Shown piece by piece: positions 6,621-14,654 of a DNA stretch of 18,729 bases; the stretch's first letter is position 1; the number at the start of each line of letters is the position of its first letter. The notes below the pieces were generated by a model. It had not been told where the DNA came from. It made no database searches and worked only from the letters and a program-made list of their open reading frames with translations. This DNA comes from Oscillospiraceae bacterium (GTDB lineage Bacteria > Bacillota > Clostridia > Oscillospirales > Ruminococcaceae): NCBI GenBank assembly GCA_020024185.1, contig JAHHUD010000026.1, positions 1 to 18,729 on the forward strand, given 5' to 3'. The position numbers were made by a program, and so were the translations under genes.

Positions 6621-7475
6621 ATCTATGTTGATATTTATAGATACGCTGTCAAAATACTCAACTTGTCTATACCATAAAAGGTTAAATTTATCTCTAATAA
6701 TGTCATCAGATATTATAGATGTTATAACTTCTTGGAGATTTTTTTTAGCCAAATTTATTAGTTCACTTTTATTTTTTTGACCAGATGGTGCACCTTTATA
6801 GTTTTTTATATTGCAAGAAAAATTCATATATATCACTTCATCTTTAACATAATAATAAATATCTATGTTATCTAAATTTATAGAATATTTTTTTTCGTCT
6901 TCTTCAAAGAAATAGATGCCTTTTTTTACTTTTTTGTTTATTGCATCAAAAATAAAACTTTGTTGTGGTGTTAGTGTTTTATAAACATTATTAGCTATAA
7001 TAATATCTTTTTCCATTGTGTCTGGATTTTCTATAACACCACTGACAGTGTTTTCGTTTATCCAATAAGTATAAATTGGATAATTTCTTTGCTTTAAATC
7101 AATATATTTTTCAATATCTTCAAAATTTTCTGTTTCTATAATTGCAATATCAGAACTGAATTTAGAATTTGTTAATGAAAAGAAAAGCTCATTCAATTTA
7201 TTATGAATTACTTCATCTTCAACAACAGCATACTGACATAATTTTAATTCATAATCTTTTTCACTTAAAATATCTGTTAAACTATTTCCAATATCTGTAT
7301 ATTCTCTTTCTTCTTTTAAATAACCAACTTCATCTTTTGAATAATCATAATAATAAATAGAAATCTTGCTTTGATTAATTGTAAGCAATTTTACGATTCT
7401 TTTTTCACCATAATTTTTGCAACCAGACAACATTATAATCATTACAATTATAAAGAGTATTTTTATTTTATTCAC
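6618..7475 (-). CDS. Short Ger(x)C-family germinant receptor lipoprotein (C subunit)
   Basis: C subunits are lipoproteins on the outer face of the spore inner membrane that complete the A-B-C germinant receptor. The 285-residue protein begins with a lipoprotein signal: MNKIKIL, a hydrophobic run, then the lipobox LSGC with Cys at residue 19. The rest is soluble and strand-rich; it ends with a W...V.I.I pattern typical of the GerC C-terminus. Family members are usually 370-410 residues, so about a quarter is missing, probably inside the N-terminal domains. The start is GTG at 7475, with GGAG 7 bases upstream lying within the last codons of gerB; the gap to gerB is 2 bases. It is the last gene of the operon, ending in a terminator. 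The call leans on the lipobox and gene order as much as on residues. Confidence 0.8.
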   Translation of the reverse strand: MNKIKILFIIVMIIMLSGCKNYGEKRIVKLLTINQSKISIYYYDYSKDEVGYLKEEREYTDIGNSLTDILSEKDYELKLCQYAVVEDEVIHNKLNELFFSLTNSKFSSDIAIIETENFEDIEKYIDLKQRNYPIYTYWINENTVSGVIENPDTMEKDIIIANNVYKTLTPQQSFIFDAINKKVKKGIYFFEEDEKKYSINLDNIDIYYYVKDEVIYMNFSCNIKNYKGAPSGQKNKSELINLAKKNLQEVITSIISDDIIRDKFNLLWYRQVEYFDSVSININID

Positions 7476-7477
7476 TT

Positions 7478-8275
7478 TTATACTCCTTTTATTTTAGCAA
7501 TTATTTCTTTTATCAACCAAGTATATAACATTATTGAACCAAAATAATTAAATGTTTGAAAAATTGTGAGGATATAGTCAAATCTGCGGACTGTATCTGT
7601 TGTAAAAATCTGCATAATTGACTGTAATGGCGGAGCACTATACAACATATTTCCCTGTACACATAACCCTTGTAATAATGTAGCAATTATCATAAAGCTA
7701 GTTGTAATAATTATATATTTCTTTGATGAATTAATCCTGTCCTTTTTATTATCAAAAAACATTGGTATAGCCAAAAGTTCCCAAAATATTGGAAGTTTGT
7801 TGTATTTAAAAGAAAAAGATATATCATTGCAATATAAATTCATTATATTAATTTCATTAAAGCTTAAAATTAATATAATCATACTTGAAACAATATTAAA
7901 TATTACAAAAAATACATATATTTCATAATTTTTATCTCCCATAAATTTGCATATAGTTATTATAAGAATTGCTGTTAAAATTGTTATCCCAACTTTATTT
8001 GAACCATGAAAAGTTGAAAAATACTCTATAAATTTTAGATATATAGATACCATTCTATATACAGAAAAACCAATTAATAAAAATCTTGTATATATTTTGT
8101 CGTTATTCATATATTGCAAAACATATATAAAAAATAATGCTATTAGTGATGATATAAATATATGAAAAATCCTATCTCTTGGAAATAAAAATCCTTCATA
8201 AGAAAATGTTAGAAAATCTATCATTGCGCAACAAAATGCAAGGGTTGTAATGCTATTAACACTATATTTTCTCAT
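7478..8275 (-). CDS. Short GerB-type germinant receptor membrane subunit (APC-like fold)
   Basis: B subunits are polytopic proteins of the amino acid-polyamine-cation transporter superfamily that form the germinant-sensing part of the receptor. The 265-residue protein has about seven or eight hydrophobic segments, against the usual ~360 residues and ten. It starts MRKYSVNSITTLAFCC. The C-terminal third is the most family-like: LLQGLCVQGNMLYSAPPLQS, then a hydrophobic segment after RRFDYILTIFQTFNYF, matching the 'R.d.....iw...f' end of GerAB proteins. AGGA lies 6 bases before the ATG. It starts 1 base after gerA stops and ends 2 bases before gerC, so all three are translated as a unit. The reading frame is intact with no frameshift sign. 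It could be a reduced receptor subunit or a divergent subfamily. Confidence 0.78.
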   Translation of the reverse strand: MRKYSVNSITTLAFCCAMIDFLTFSYEGFLFPRDRIFHIFISSLIALFFIYVLQYMNNDKIYTRFLLIGFSVYRMVSIYLKFIEYFSTFHGSNKVGITILTAILIITICKFMGDKNYEIYVFFVIFNIVSSMIILILSFNEINIMNLYCNDISFSFKYNKLPIFWELLAIPMFFDNKKDRINSSKKYIIITTSFMIIATLLQGLCVQGNMLYSAPPLQSIMQIFTTDTVRRFDYILTIFQTFNYFGSIMLYTWLIKEIIAKIKGV

Positions 8276-8276
8276 C

Positions 8277-9689
8277 TTAATTCCTTTTTCTATTTATTGT
8301 TCTCCAACTAGATTTAAAAAATATATCAAACAAATTATTTTCTTTAGTAATTTGATATATATAGCTTTTTCCTGCAGCATTTACGTTTGTTATATTTAAA
8401 ATCAAGAAAATTACAGCAAAAGCAAATCCAACACCACCAAAAATACCAGACAAGCATAAAAATATAATTCGTAAAATTATTGTAGATTCATAGAATGAAG
8501 GCACAACAAATGACATTATAGTGCTTATAGAGCAAACTATTAAAATCGCCGAGCCTATAAGTCCGGCATTTATAGCTGAATCCCCTATAATAAGTGCTGC
8601 AACAAATGAAACGGTATGCCCTATTGCTTGAGGCAGTCGCAATCCGGCTTCTTTAATTATTTCCAAGGTTATAACTATTACAATTGCCTCTATAAACAGC
8701 GGTAATGGTGTTGAATCTTTTGATGAAAATATAAAAAATATAAGTTTTTCCGGCAAACTTTCCGGCGAGAAATTTGCAAATGTAATATACAATCCCGGCA
8801 ATATTATAGAAATTATAAATGCCGCATATCGTAATGATTTTAAAATAGAAACAAAGTATGGTCTTTGTGAATAATCATCATTTGTAGAAAAATGTTCATT
8901 AAACATAAATGGATAAATAAGTGCAAATGGACATCCGTCTACTATTATTCCTATTTTACCTTCACATAATTTTGCTGCGAATACATCAGGTTTTTCTGTA
9001 TATGAAACAGCACTAAAAACAGAGCCTTTTGTTGTATCTACAAATGGGGTTAACATTCCTGTTTCTGTAATTATTGGTAATTTTATATTTTTAAGTCTTT
9101 TCTTAATTTTTTCCACATTTTCTGTGTTGCAAAATTTATTGTGATAGTAAATTGATATTTCAGTTTTAGTTGATGTTCCCAACTGCATTGTTTCTATTAT
9201 TAAACCTTTGCTTCTAACTCTACGCCTAACCAAAGCCATATTTTGTCTGCCAACATCACAAAAACTTTCTCGTGTGCCTCTCAAACTACCTTCTGATTGT
9301 GGCTCACTTATAGACCTAGACGGATACCCTTGAGTTGCTACAACAATAGCTTTATCAACACCATCTATAAGTATAAGTGTAAAACCTGCTGTTAATAGAA
9401 ATAGCACATTTTCAAAAGTTTCCGCAGGTGAGCTATTAAAAGGAATAGTTGTATGTTTTGTTATATGTTCATAAACTTCCTCAGGCGATAAATTAGATTT
9501 TAGATTATTTAATGGATGTAAACTAATATCCCATAGATTTTCTATGCTTATTAAAGCTTCGCACATAATAATAACTGCTTTATGCCCACAAATATTAATA
9601 TCTTTTTGAAAATAGTCTGCACTATTTCCAAAAAAACTTTTTATTTCTTGTTTGTTTTTGTCTAGCTCATAAAATAATTTTTTTTCCAT
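8277..9689 (-). CDS. GerA-type spore germinant receptor A subunit
   Basis: A subunits sit in the spore inner membrane and, with B and C, respond to germinants; A-subunit oligomers are thought to act as ion channels. The 470-residue protein has the standard plan. A cytosolic N-terminal domain carries the family signature EPQSEGSLRGTRESF at residues ~129-143. After residue ~285 there are five or so transmembrane segments, including GLRLPQAIGHTVSFVAAL and a nearby GDSAINAGL motif. The C-terminal tail is short and basic (NRKRN), making it slightly shorter than the usual 480-520. GGAG precedes the ATG at 9689. It is the first gene of gerA-gerB-gerC, divergent from the DUF421 gene over a 79-base gap. 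I saw no clear sigma-G promoter, though forespore expression would be expected for this family. Confidence 0.95.
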   Translation of the reverse strand: MEKKLFYELDKNKQEIKSFFGNSADYFQKDINICGHKAVIIMCEALISIENLWDISLHPLNNLKSNLSPEEVYEHITKHTTIPFNSSPAETFENVLFLLTAGFTLILIDGVDKAIVVATQGYPSRSISEPQSEGSLRGTRESFCDVGRQNMALVRRRVRSKGLIIETMQLGTSTKTEISIYYHNKFCNTENVEKIKKRLKNIKLPIITETGMLTPFVDTTKGSVFSAVSYTEKPDVFAAKLCEGKIGIIVDGCPFALIYPFMFNEHFSTNDDYSQRPYFVSILKSLRYAAFIISIILPGLYITFANFSPESLPEKLIFFIFSSKDSTPLPLFIEAIVIVITLEIIKEAGLRLPQAIGHTVSFVAALIIGDSAINAGLIGSAILIVCSISTIMSFVVPSFYESTIILRIIFLCLSGIFGGVGFAFAVIFLILNITNVNAAGKSYIYQITKENNLFDIFFKSSWRTINRKRN

Positions 9690-9768
9690 AATAAATCATC
9701 TCCAATATTATTATTACCATTGTGATTATTTTATAACCAACAAATCAATAATAAATTGAGGTGATTTA

Positions 9769-10422
9769 ATGTTTTCTATTATTACAAGAACAACAATTAT
9801 GTTTATGCTTATAATTTTTTGTTTAAGAATTATGGGCAAAAAAAATCTTGGTGAGTTTCAGCCAAGTGATTTAGTGTCAACAATAATAATTTCAAATCTA
9901 ACATCACTTGTTATTGAAGCTCCAGAAATGCCAATTGTAAACTCTATTGTATCCATTCTTTTGATTATGTGTTTTGAAGTATTTATTTCTATTTGGGTTA
10001 AGAAGAGTGAACATTTTGCACATATAATTCAAGGAAAATCCAAAATTTTAATTCAAAATGGAATTATAAATCAAAATGTAATGAAAGAACTTAGATTTTC
10101 AGTTGATGATGTATTGGAAGCTATGAGAAGTAAAGATGTTTTTTATCTTGAAGAAGTCTGTTTGGCTGTTGTAGAAACAACAGGGACTGTAAATATCTAT
10201 AAAGACCCTAATGCACAGTCTAATATCAAAAAAAATTGTATTCCGGCAATGCCTGTTATAGTTGATAGTAAAATTATTCCTGAAAATTTAAAATCAACCA
10301 CATACTCTATGGAAAAACTACAAAGTATTTTAGATAAAAATAATATTACTTTAGACAAAATTTTGCTAATGACGTTAGATGGGGATTGTCAATATAATAT
10401 TACAAAAAAAGAGGTTATTTAA
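9769..10422 (+). CDS. DUF421 membrane protein (YetF-like)
   Basis: The 217-residue protein starts MFSIITRTTIMFMLIIFC followed by LRIMGKKNLGEFQPSDLV, the conserved DUF421 signature. Three hydrophobic segments (residues ~1-20, ~35-50 and ~58-75) precede a soluble C-terminal part with the usual GIINQNVMKELRFSVDDVLE and FYLEEVCLAVVETTGTVNI stretches. The function of most members is unknown. A DUF421-containing protein (2Duf of the spoVA2mob region in bacilli) is reported to stabilise the spore inner membrane, and Bacillus YetF-type paralogues are related. Here the gene is divergent from a germinant receptor operon, which makes a spore role plausible but unproven. GAGGTGA precedes the ATG by 4 bases. 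It is followed 2 bases later by the DUF4363 gene. Family firm, role inferred. Confidence 0.92.
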   Translation: MFSIITRTTIMFMLIIFCLRIMGKKNLGEFQPSDLVSTIIISNLTSLVIEAPEMPIVNSIVSILLIMCFEVFISIWVKKSEHFAHIIQGKSKILIQNGIINQNVMKELRFSVDDVLEAMRSKDVFYLEEVCLAVVETTGTVNIYKDPNAQSNIKKNCIPAMPVIVDSKIIPENLKSTTYSMEKLQSILDKNNITLDKILLMTLDGDCQYNITKKEVI

Positions 10423-10424
10423 AA

Positions 10425-10775
10425 ATGAAACATCTTACTATTTGCTTAGTTTGTTTAGTATTAATTGGATTTTATACAGCTTTTTCATATATGTATATAA
10501 ATAGTTTTACATCTGATGTAGAATCAGAAATAAAATTTGCAGCTGAAAATAACTATCCTATGGAGTCTGTTAATAAAATAAATGATATTTTTTTAAATAA
10601 AAAATCAACACTCAACTTTCTTGTAAATACTGACCATATTGATGTATTTAAAGATGCTTTAGCTGAGTTTGAAGGCTCTGTAAAATATGGAGACTATCAA
10701 AGTGCAGAAATTAATGGAAAATTATTATTAAATATTATCGAAAATATAAATGAGAATAACAAAAATGTGATATAA
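10425..10775 (+). CDS. DUF4363-like membrane-anchored small protein
   Basis: A 116-residue protein with one N-terminal hydrophobic segment (LTICLVCLVLIGFYTAFSY, residues ~4-22) and a soluble helical remainder rich in acidic residues and asparagine. The topology suggests a signal anchor with the C-terminal part outside the cytoplasmic membrane. This layout and its position directly after a DUF421 gene match the DUF4363 family, whose function is unknown. The start is 2 bases after the DUF421 stop, with GAGG inside the end of that gene, so the two are an operon and probably act together. A bidirectional terminator follows. The family call rests on topology, size and neighbour, so it is moderate. 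Confidence 0.75.
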   Translation: MKHLTICLVCLVLIGFYTAFSYMYINSFTSDVESEIKFAAENNYPMESVNKINDIFLNKKSTLNFLVNTDHIDVFKDALAEFEGSVKYGDYQSAEINGKLLLNIIENINENNKNVI

Positions 10776-10776
10776 A

Positions 10777-10804
10777 AAAAGCACCATATATATATGGTGC
10801 TTTT
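10777..10804. terminator. Bidirectional terminator between DUF4363 and nrdR
   Basis: A perfect 28-base palindrome (core GCACCATA/TATGGTGC) sits between convergent genes. On the minus strand it leads into TTTTTTTAT, ideal for nrdR; on the plus strand into TTTTAAA, weaker, for the DUF421 operon. Confidence 0.88.
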
Positions 10805-10807
10805 AAA

Positions 10808-11272
10808 TTAGTTCTCTGATTTTTTCTTTAATAATTCTGATAATTCTTCAAAAAAAGTATTTACATCACTAAATTGTCTGTAAACAGAAGCAAAACGAAT
10901 ATAAGCAACTTCATCAAGCTTTTTAAGTTCACTCATAACCATTTCACCAATTTCAATAGATGAAACTTCTGATTCAAGACTGTTTACCAATTTATATTCT
11001 ATATTGTCCGTGGCTTTTTCTAAGTCCTGTATCGAAACCTGTCGTTTTTCACATGATTTTATCATACCAGATAAAATTTTATCCCGGTTAAATGCTTGTA
11101 TAGAGCCATCTTTCTTCTTGACCATAATTGGAGTTGTTTCAACAATTTCAAAAGTTGTAAAACGTTTCTGACAACTCATACATTCTCTGCGACGACGAAT
11201 TCTCTGATTATCTTCTGTTGGTCTAGAATCTATAACTTTACTATCTACATTGCCACAAAAAGGACATTTCAT
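10808..11272 (-). CDS. nrdR: Transcriptional repressor NrdR
   Basis: NrdR is a zinc-ribbon/ATP-cone regulator that senses ATP/dATP and represses ribonucleotide reductase genes by binding paired NrdR boxes. The 154-residue protein has the zinc ribbon Cys3, Cys6, Cys31, Cys34 (MKCPFC at the start, ECMSCQKRFTTFE later), separated by the basic RIRRRR stretch. The ATP-cone follows (PIMVKKKDGSIQAFNRDKI). The length and sequence are standard. AGAGG lies 7 bases before the ATG. A promoter is seen at 11305-11333 and a terminator just after the stop, so it is probably monocistronic. No ribonucleotide reductase gene lies in the window. Identification is firm. Confidence 0.97.
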   Translation of the reverse strand: MKCPFCGNVDSKVIDSRPTEDNQRIRRRRECMSCQKRFTTFEIVETTPIMVKKKDGSIQAFNRDKILSGMIKSCEKRQVSIQDLEKATDNIEYKLVNSLESEVSSIEIGEMVMSELKKLDEVAYIRFASVYRQFSDVNTFFEELSELLKKKSEN

Positions 11273-11304
11273 AATACTACCTCTCTAAGAATATTTATTT
11301 TCAT

Positions 11305-11333
11305 AGTATATAATTTTTATGTAAATAATTCAA
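11305..11333 (-). promoter_or_regulatory. Sigma-A-type promoter of nrdR
   Basis: On the minus strand: TTGAAT (11333-11328), 17-base spacer, TATACT (11310-11305). The expected start near 11298 leaves a leader of about 25 bases. It sits directly past the stop of the upstream TIM-barrel gene; I saw no NrdR box in it. Confidence 0.6.
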
Positions 11334-11338
11334 GTATT

Positions 11339-12118
11339 TTATTTATACTTTTTTAATTTGTTTATTGCTTCTACCAATTGATAATCATTTTTAATAGCTG
11401 ATGAATATACTTCTACAATAGCCGCTTGTGCAGTTGTATTATCTTTTATATATTTAAAAAATCTATCATAATTAAATTTTCCACAAAATGGTATTAAACT
11501 ATGAGTTCTTCCGATATAGTCACTTATATGCAAATGACTAATTCTGTCCTTTGTATGTTCAAGTATTTTATAAATACTTTGTCTAGATTTAACAGTCTGT
11601 TTAATATCAAATGTAAACTTTATATCTTTATCAGCATATTTAATAAATTCTCTAATATTATTTTCATATCCACATTTATATTTGAATACATTTTCTTGAG
11701 ATATATATACATCATATTCTCTTGCTTTTTTAGACAATTCATTTAAATTGTCACAGTATGTTTTCATATCCATATATTTTTTATCATTAAAACACCCATG
11801 AATTACAACATATTTACAATCTAGTATATTACATGCTTTAAAGTATTTCTCGTACAAACTTATAGAATCTTTCAATTTATAATTATCCATTGAAAAAAAC
11901 ATAAATGTTTCAATTGCTGATGTGTATGGGTGAATTGAAATTGCTTTCATATTATATTTATCAAGAATATTTTTAAGTTTATAAACGTATTCTTCTTCAA
12001 GTTCGCTATGTGTATTAAAAAATATTTCTACATACTCTGCACCAATTTCACCCGCTCTTATCAATGCCTCATCTGTTTTTTGTGGATAAAAGCATCCTGT
12101 TGATATTCCTATATTCAT
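11339..12118 (-). CDS. TIM-barrel sugar phosphate isomerase/epimerase-like protein (AP endonuclease 2 superfamily)
   Basis: The 259-residue protein starts MNIGISTGCFYP and has the order of strands and metal-site residues expected of the xylose-isomerase-like TIM barrel: H63 (ISIHPY), H107 (YVVIHG), E142 (ISQENV), D171 (FTFDIK), H197 and D200 (HLHISD), and E236 (IVEVYS). Such proteins isomerise sugars or polyols, or act on abasic DNA; nothing here decides which. The frame opens four codons earlier at a GTG (12130) that overlaps the AGGTGG ribosome-binding site, so the ATG at 12118, 8 bases after it, is the start. A strong terminator lies immediately upstream, leaving no room for a promoter; expression may depend on readthrough from secDF. 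Superfamily confident, substrate unknown. Confidence 0.88.
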   Translation of the reverse strand: MNIGISTGCFYPQKTDEALIRAGEIGAEYVEIFFNTHSELEEEYVYKLKNILDKYNMKAISIHPYTSAIETFMFFSMDNYKLKDSISLYEKYFKACNILDCKYVVIHGCFNDKKYMDMKTYCDNLNELSKKAREYDVYISQENVFKYKCGYENNIREFIKYADKDIKFTFDIKQTVKSRQSIYKILEHTKDRISHLHISDYIGRTHSLIPFCGKFNYDRFFKYIKDNTTAQAAIVEVYSSAIKNDYQLVEAINKLKKYK

Positions 12119-12136
12119 TATGCAGACCACCTATCT

Positions 12137-12172
12137 AAAAAAATGGAGACAATTTATATGTCTCCATTTTTA
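12137..12172 (-). terminator. Intrinsic terminator after secDF
   Basis: A perfect 13-base stem (12139-12151 with 12159-12171, core TGGAGACA/TGTCTCCA) has a 7-base loop, followed on the minus strand by TTTTTTTAG. It ends about 19 bases before the next gene's ATG and practically touches its ribosome-binding site. Confidence 0.85.
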
Positions 12173-12180
12173 AATTTAAT

Positions 12181-14508
12181 TTATTTTACTTTTTCAGTTT
12201 TTCTTTGTTCGTATGCAACCCATAATGGACCGGCAATAAATATTGTTGAATATACACCGGAAATCATACCTAATGTAAGTGGAAATGCAAATGTAATAAT
12301 ACTTGTAAGTCCATAAATACTTGCAACAACACAAACAACACCAAGAGCTATAACTGTTGATACTGTAGTATTGATTGAACGTACTAATGATTGATTTATA
12401 CTCATATTAACAAGTTCATCAAGTTTCTTTGATGGGTACAATGTTTTATTTTCTCTTACACGGTCATAAATAACAACTGTATCATTAATAGAATAACCAA
12501 GAATTGTAAGAAGTGCCGCAATAAAGTTGCCGTTAATTGAGAAATGACAAACTACAAATACACCAAATATAATAATAATATCATGTATTAATGCAACAAC
12601 TGCCATTGAACCTGCTGGCAAACCACCAATTTTTCTAAATCTAATTGTGATATAAATTAAAATCAAAGCACAAGCAGCAATAAGTCCAACTATACTTTTT
12701 GCAAAAAATTCTTTACCAATTGTTGGGTTTACATTGCTTACTTCAAATTGTTCAACCTTGTTATCTGCATATTTTTCAGATAACATTTTTTCAATTTCAG
12801 CAAGCTTTTCTGTTGTAACTGTTTTTTCACCTGGCAATGAAACTGTAAATGTTTCCTTACCGGAAGCGATGTTGCTACCTAATTGTATAGAAAGGTCATT
12901 ACCTATTATTTCTTTAAAGTCTTTTTCAACATCAGTGATAGATATTTCATTTTCGTATCCGTATGTGAGCAATGCACCACCTTTGAATTGGATATCCATG
13001 GTTACACCACCAACTACTGAATATACAAAAATTGCAATAATCACAATAATAGAACCTGCAAAGAATTTTTTTCTATTTTTAATAAAATCGAATTGTTTCT
13101 TTTCTTTATATGATTTTTTAGCACCATATAATGCTGGATTTCTAAAAATGCTTAATTTTGAAATGCTTTTAAGCATAAGTCTTGAAGCGCAGATACCCAT
13201 TACAAAGTTCAATATAACACCTATAAGTAATGTATATCCAAATGCGTATATTGAACCAGCTGTTGATGGACCAAAAGCAAAGAAAACTGGAGTAAATATT
13301 TTTGCAAACAAGCCATCGGTTGGCCCAAAAGCACCCATAAGAACAGCAGCAACAATTATAACTGTAACGTTACCGTCAATAACTGGTGCCAATCCTCTTT
13401 CAAAACCAGATGAGATTGCACCATCTATATCTTTACCACTTCTTAATTCTTCTTTAATTCTTTCAAATGTAATAACATTTGCGTCAACACCCATACCAAT
13501 AGCAAGAATAATACCTGCAATACCTGGTAAAGTAAGTGTAAAGCTGTTGTAGTCTGGGAAAAATCCTGAAATACAAGCAAGTGTAATTGCAACTTGTCCA
13601 AGCAATGCTATAACAGCAATAAAACCAGGAAGTCTGTATAAAAGAATTATATAAATTGCAACTAAAGCAAATGCGATGATACCTGCTTTAACCATAGCAT
13701 CAAGAGATGAACTGCCTAATGTTGGACTGATTGTAGAGAAACTTTCTGCTGACAAATCAAATGGTAAACTACCAGCATTGATTTTTTCTGCCAAAGCTTT
13801 TGCACTATCTGCATCGAAACCACCTGTAATAACAGCATTACCGTCTGTTATAGCAGATTGAACTGTTGGTGCTGAAAGACGCATATCGTCCATCCAGATA
13901 GAAATAACACCTTGTGATGGAGCAAGTTTTGTTGTTGATTCTGCGAATTTTTTTGTACCTTCCGGTGTAAGTTCAAGTTTTACAACATATTGGACTTGAC
14001 CTGTTGTAGAATCCTGTTGAACACCTGAAGATGCTTTTTTAACATCATCGCCAACCAAAATTATATTATCTGCTGTTGTATCAAGGTCTAAGCCATCACC
14101 GGCACCTTCTCTAAATGTAAGAATAGCGCTTGCGCCTATTTCGTTGATAGCATTTTCTGGGTTAAAGTCTTTTTCATCTTCTTTCCAAGGGAAACGAACA
14201 ATGATTCTGTCTTTATTATAATCAGTATAAACTTCATAGTCTGTTATATTAAGACCAACAAGTCTAAGTTTGATTATTTCTTCTGCTGCTGACATTTCTT
14301 CATCAGTAGCGTCATGACCATCGGCTGGCATAAATGTTGCGTCTACACCGCCTTTGATATCAATACCAAATCTTATGTCGCTTGCACCTTTAAACCACAC
14401 TGTTTCAGTGTCACCGTAATACTGCTTTACACCAAAGAATGATGCATAAGCCATAACAAAGATAAGTGCAGCAACTATAAAAAATATAGATTTGCCTTTT
14501 CTTTTCAT
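12181..14508 (-). CDS. secDF: Fused protein-export membrane protein SecDF
   Basis: SecD and SecF are proton-driven accessory subunits of the Sec translocon that help pull exported proteins across the membrane. Here they form one 775-residue chain. The SecD half has an N-terminal transmembrane segment, FGIDIKGG at 47-54, a large extracytoplasmic domain up to ~265, and a block of transmembrane segments with GMGVDANVITFERIKEE at ~338-354. The SecF half starts after a basic linker (~450-485) with DIQFKGG (~505-511) and ends with NDTVVIYDRVREN and another set of membrane segments. Between SecD helices there is an extra hydrophobic stretch (about 400-425, GLFAKIFTPVFFAFGP) that makes the SecD part longer than the textbook protein. 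GGAGG lies before the ATG. It has its own promoter and terminator. Identification is firm. Confidence 0.97.
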   Translation of the reverse strand: MKRKGKSIFFIVAALIFVMAYASFFGVKQYYGDTETVWFKGASDIRFGIDIKGGVDATFMPADGHDATDEEMSAAEEIIKLRLVGLNITDYEVYTDYNKDRIIVRFPWKEDEKDFNPENAINEIGASAILTFREGAGDGLDLDTTADNIILVGDDVKKASSGVQQDSTTGQVQYVVKLELTPEGTKKFAESTTKLAPSQGVISIWMDDMRLSAPTVQSAITDGNAVITGGFDADSAKALAEKINAGSLPFDLSAESFSTISPTLGSSSLDAMVKAGIIAFALVAIYIILLYRLPGFIAVIALLGQVAITLACISGFFPDYNSFTLTLPGIAGIILAIGMGVDANVITFERIKEELRSGKDIDGAISSGFERGLAPVIDGNVTVIIVAAVLMGAFGPTDGLFAKIFTPVFFAFGPSTAGSIYAFGYTLLIGVILNFVMGICASRLMLKSISKLSIFRNPALYGAKKSYKEKKQFDFIKNRKKFFAGSIIVIIAIFVYSVVGGVTMDIQFKGGALLTYGYENEISITDVEKDFKEIIGNDLSIQLGSNIASGKETFTVSLPGEKTVTTEKLAEIEKMLSEKYADNKVEQFEVSNVNPTIGKEFFAKSIVGLIAACALILIYITIRFRKIGGLPAGSMAVVALIHDIIIIFGVFVVCHFSINGNFIAALLTILGYSINDTVVIYDRVRENKTLYPSKKLDELVNMSINQSLVRSINTTVSTVIALGVVCVVASIYGLTSIITFAFPLTLGMISGVYSTIFIAGPLWVAYEQRKTEKVK

Positions 14509-14543
14509 TATATTCCTCCGTTGTTTATTATACAGTAATTTTG

Positions 14544-14572
14544 ATTATATCAATTTTTACAGATTAAGTCAA
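14544..14572 (-). promoter_or_regulatory. Sigma-A-type promoter of secDF, extended -10
   Basis: On the minus strand: TTGACT (14572-14567), 17-base spacer, TATAAT (14549-14544) preceded by TGA. The start near 14537 gives a leader of about 29 bases. This is the best consensus match in the window. Confidence 0.8.
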
Positions 14573-14594
14573 TTTATTTGTTTATTTATTCAAG

Positions 14595-14624
14595 TTGAAA
14601 TATTATGTTATTATATGATATACT
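14595..14624 (+). promoter_or_regulatory. Sigma-A-type promoter of the DUF6311 gene
   Basis: TTGAAA (14595-14600), 18-base spacer, TATACT (14619-14624) preceded by TGA (extended -10). The start near 14631 leaves about 24 bases before the proposed GTG. It is back-to-back with the secDF promoter. Confidence 0.65.
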
Positions 14625-14636
14625 CTCTGTATCATA
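14614..14636. promoter_or_regulatory. Inverted repeat over the -10 and start site, possible operator
   Basis: TATGATA (14614-14620) and TATCATA (14630-14636) form a perfect 7-base inverted repeat with a 9-base spacer, covering the -10 and predicted start of the DUF6311 promoter. The position suits repression by a dimeric regulator; the regulator is not known and the AT-rich sequence could give this by chance. Confidence 0.35.
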
Positions 14637-14654
14637 ATAAAAATTGATAAGGGC

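Noticed and set aside
9690..9768. Sigma-G-type promoters for gerA or the DUF421 gene
   Set aside because: Only partial matches (for example TGATTA and CAATAATA on plus); the region is too AT-rich to call either.
6583..10775. The ger/DUF421 block as a recently acquired island between nrdR and spoIIGA
   Set aside because: Base composition and codon style look like the neighbours, and there are no repeats, integrase or attachment-site traces at the edges.
12734..13552. Long plus-strand open frame (272 codons) opposite secDF
   Set aside because: It mirrors the secDF reading frame with no ribosome-binding site and no recognisable protein; secDF explains the region fully.
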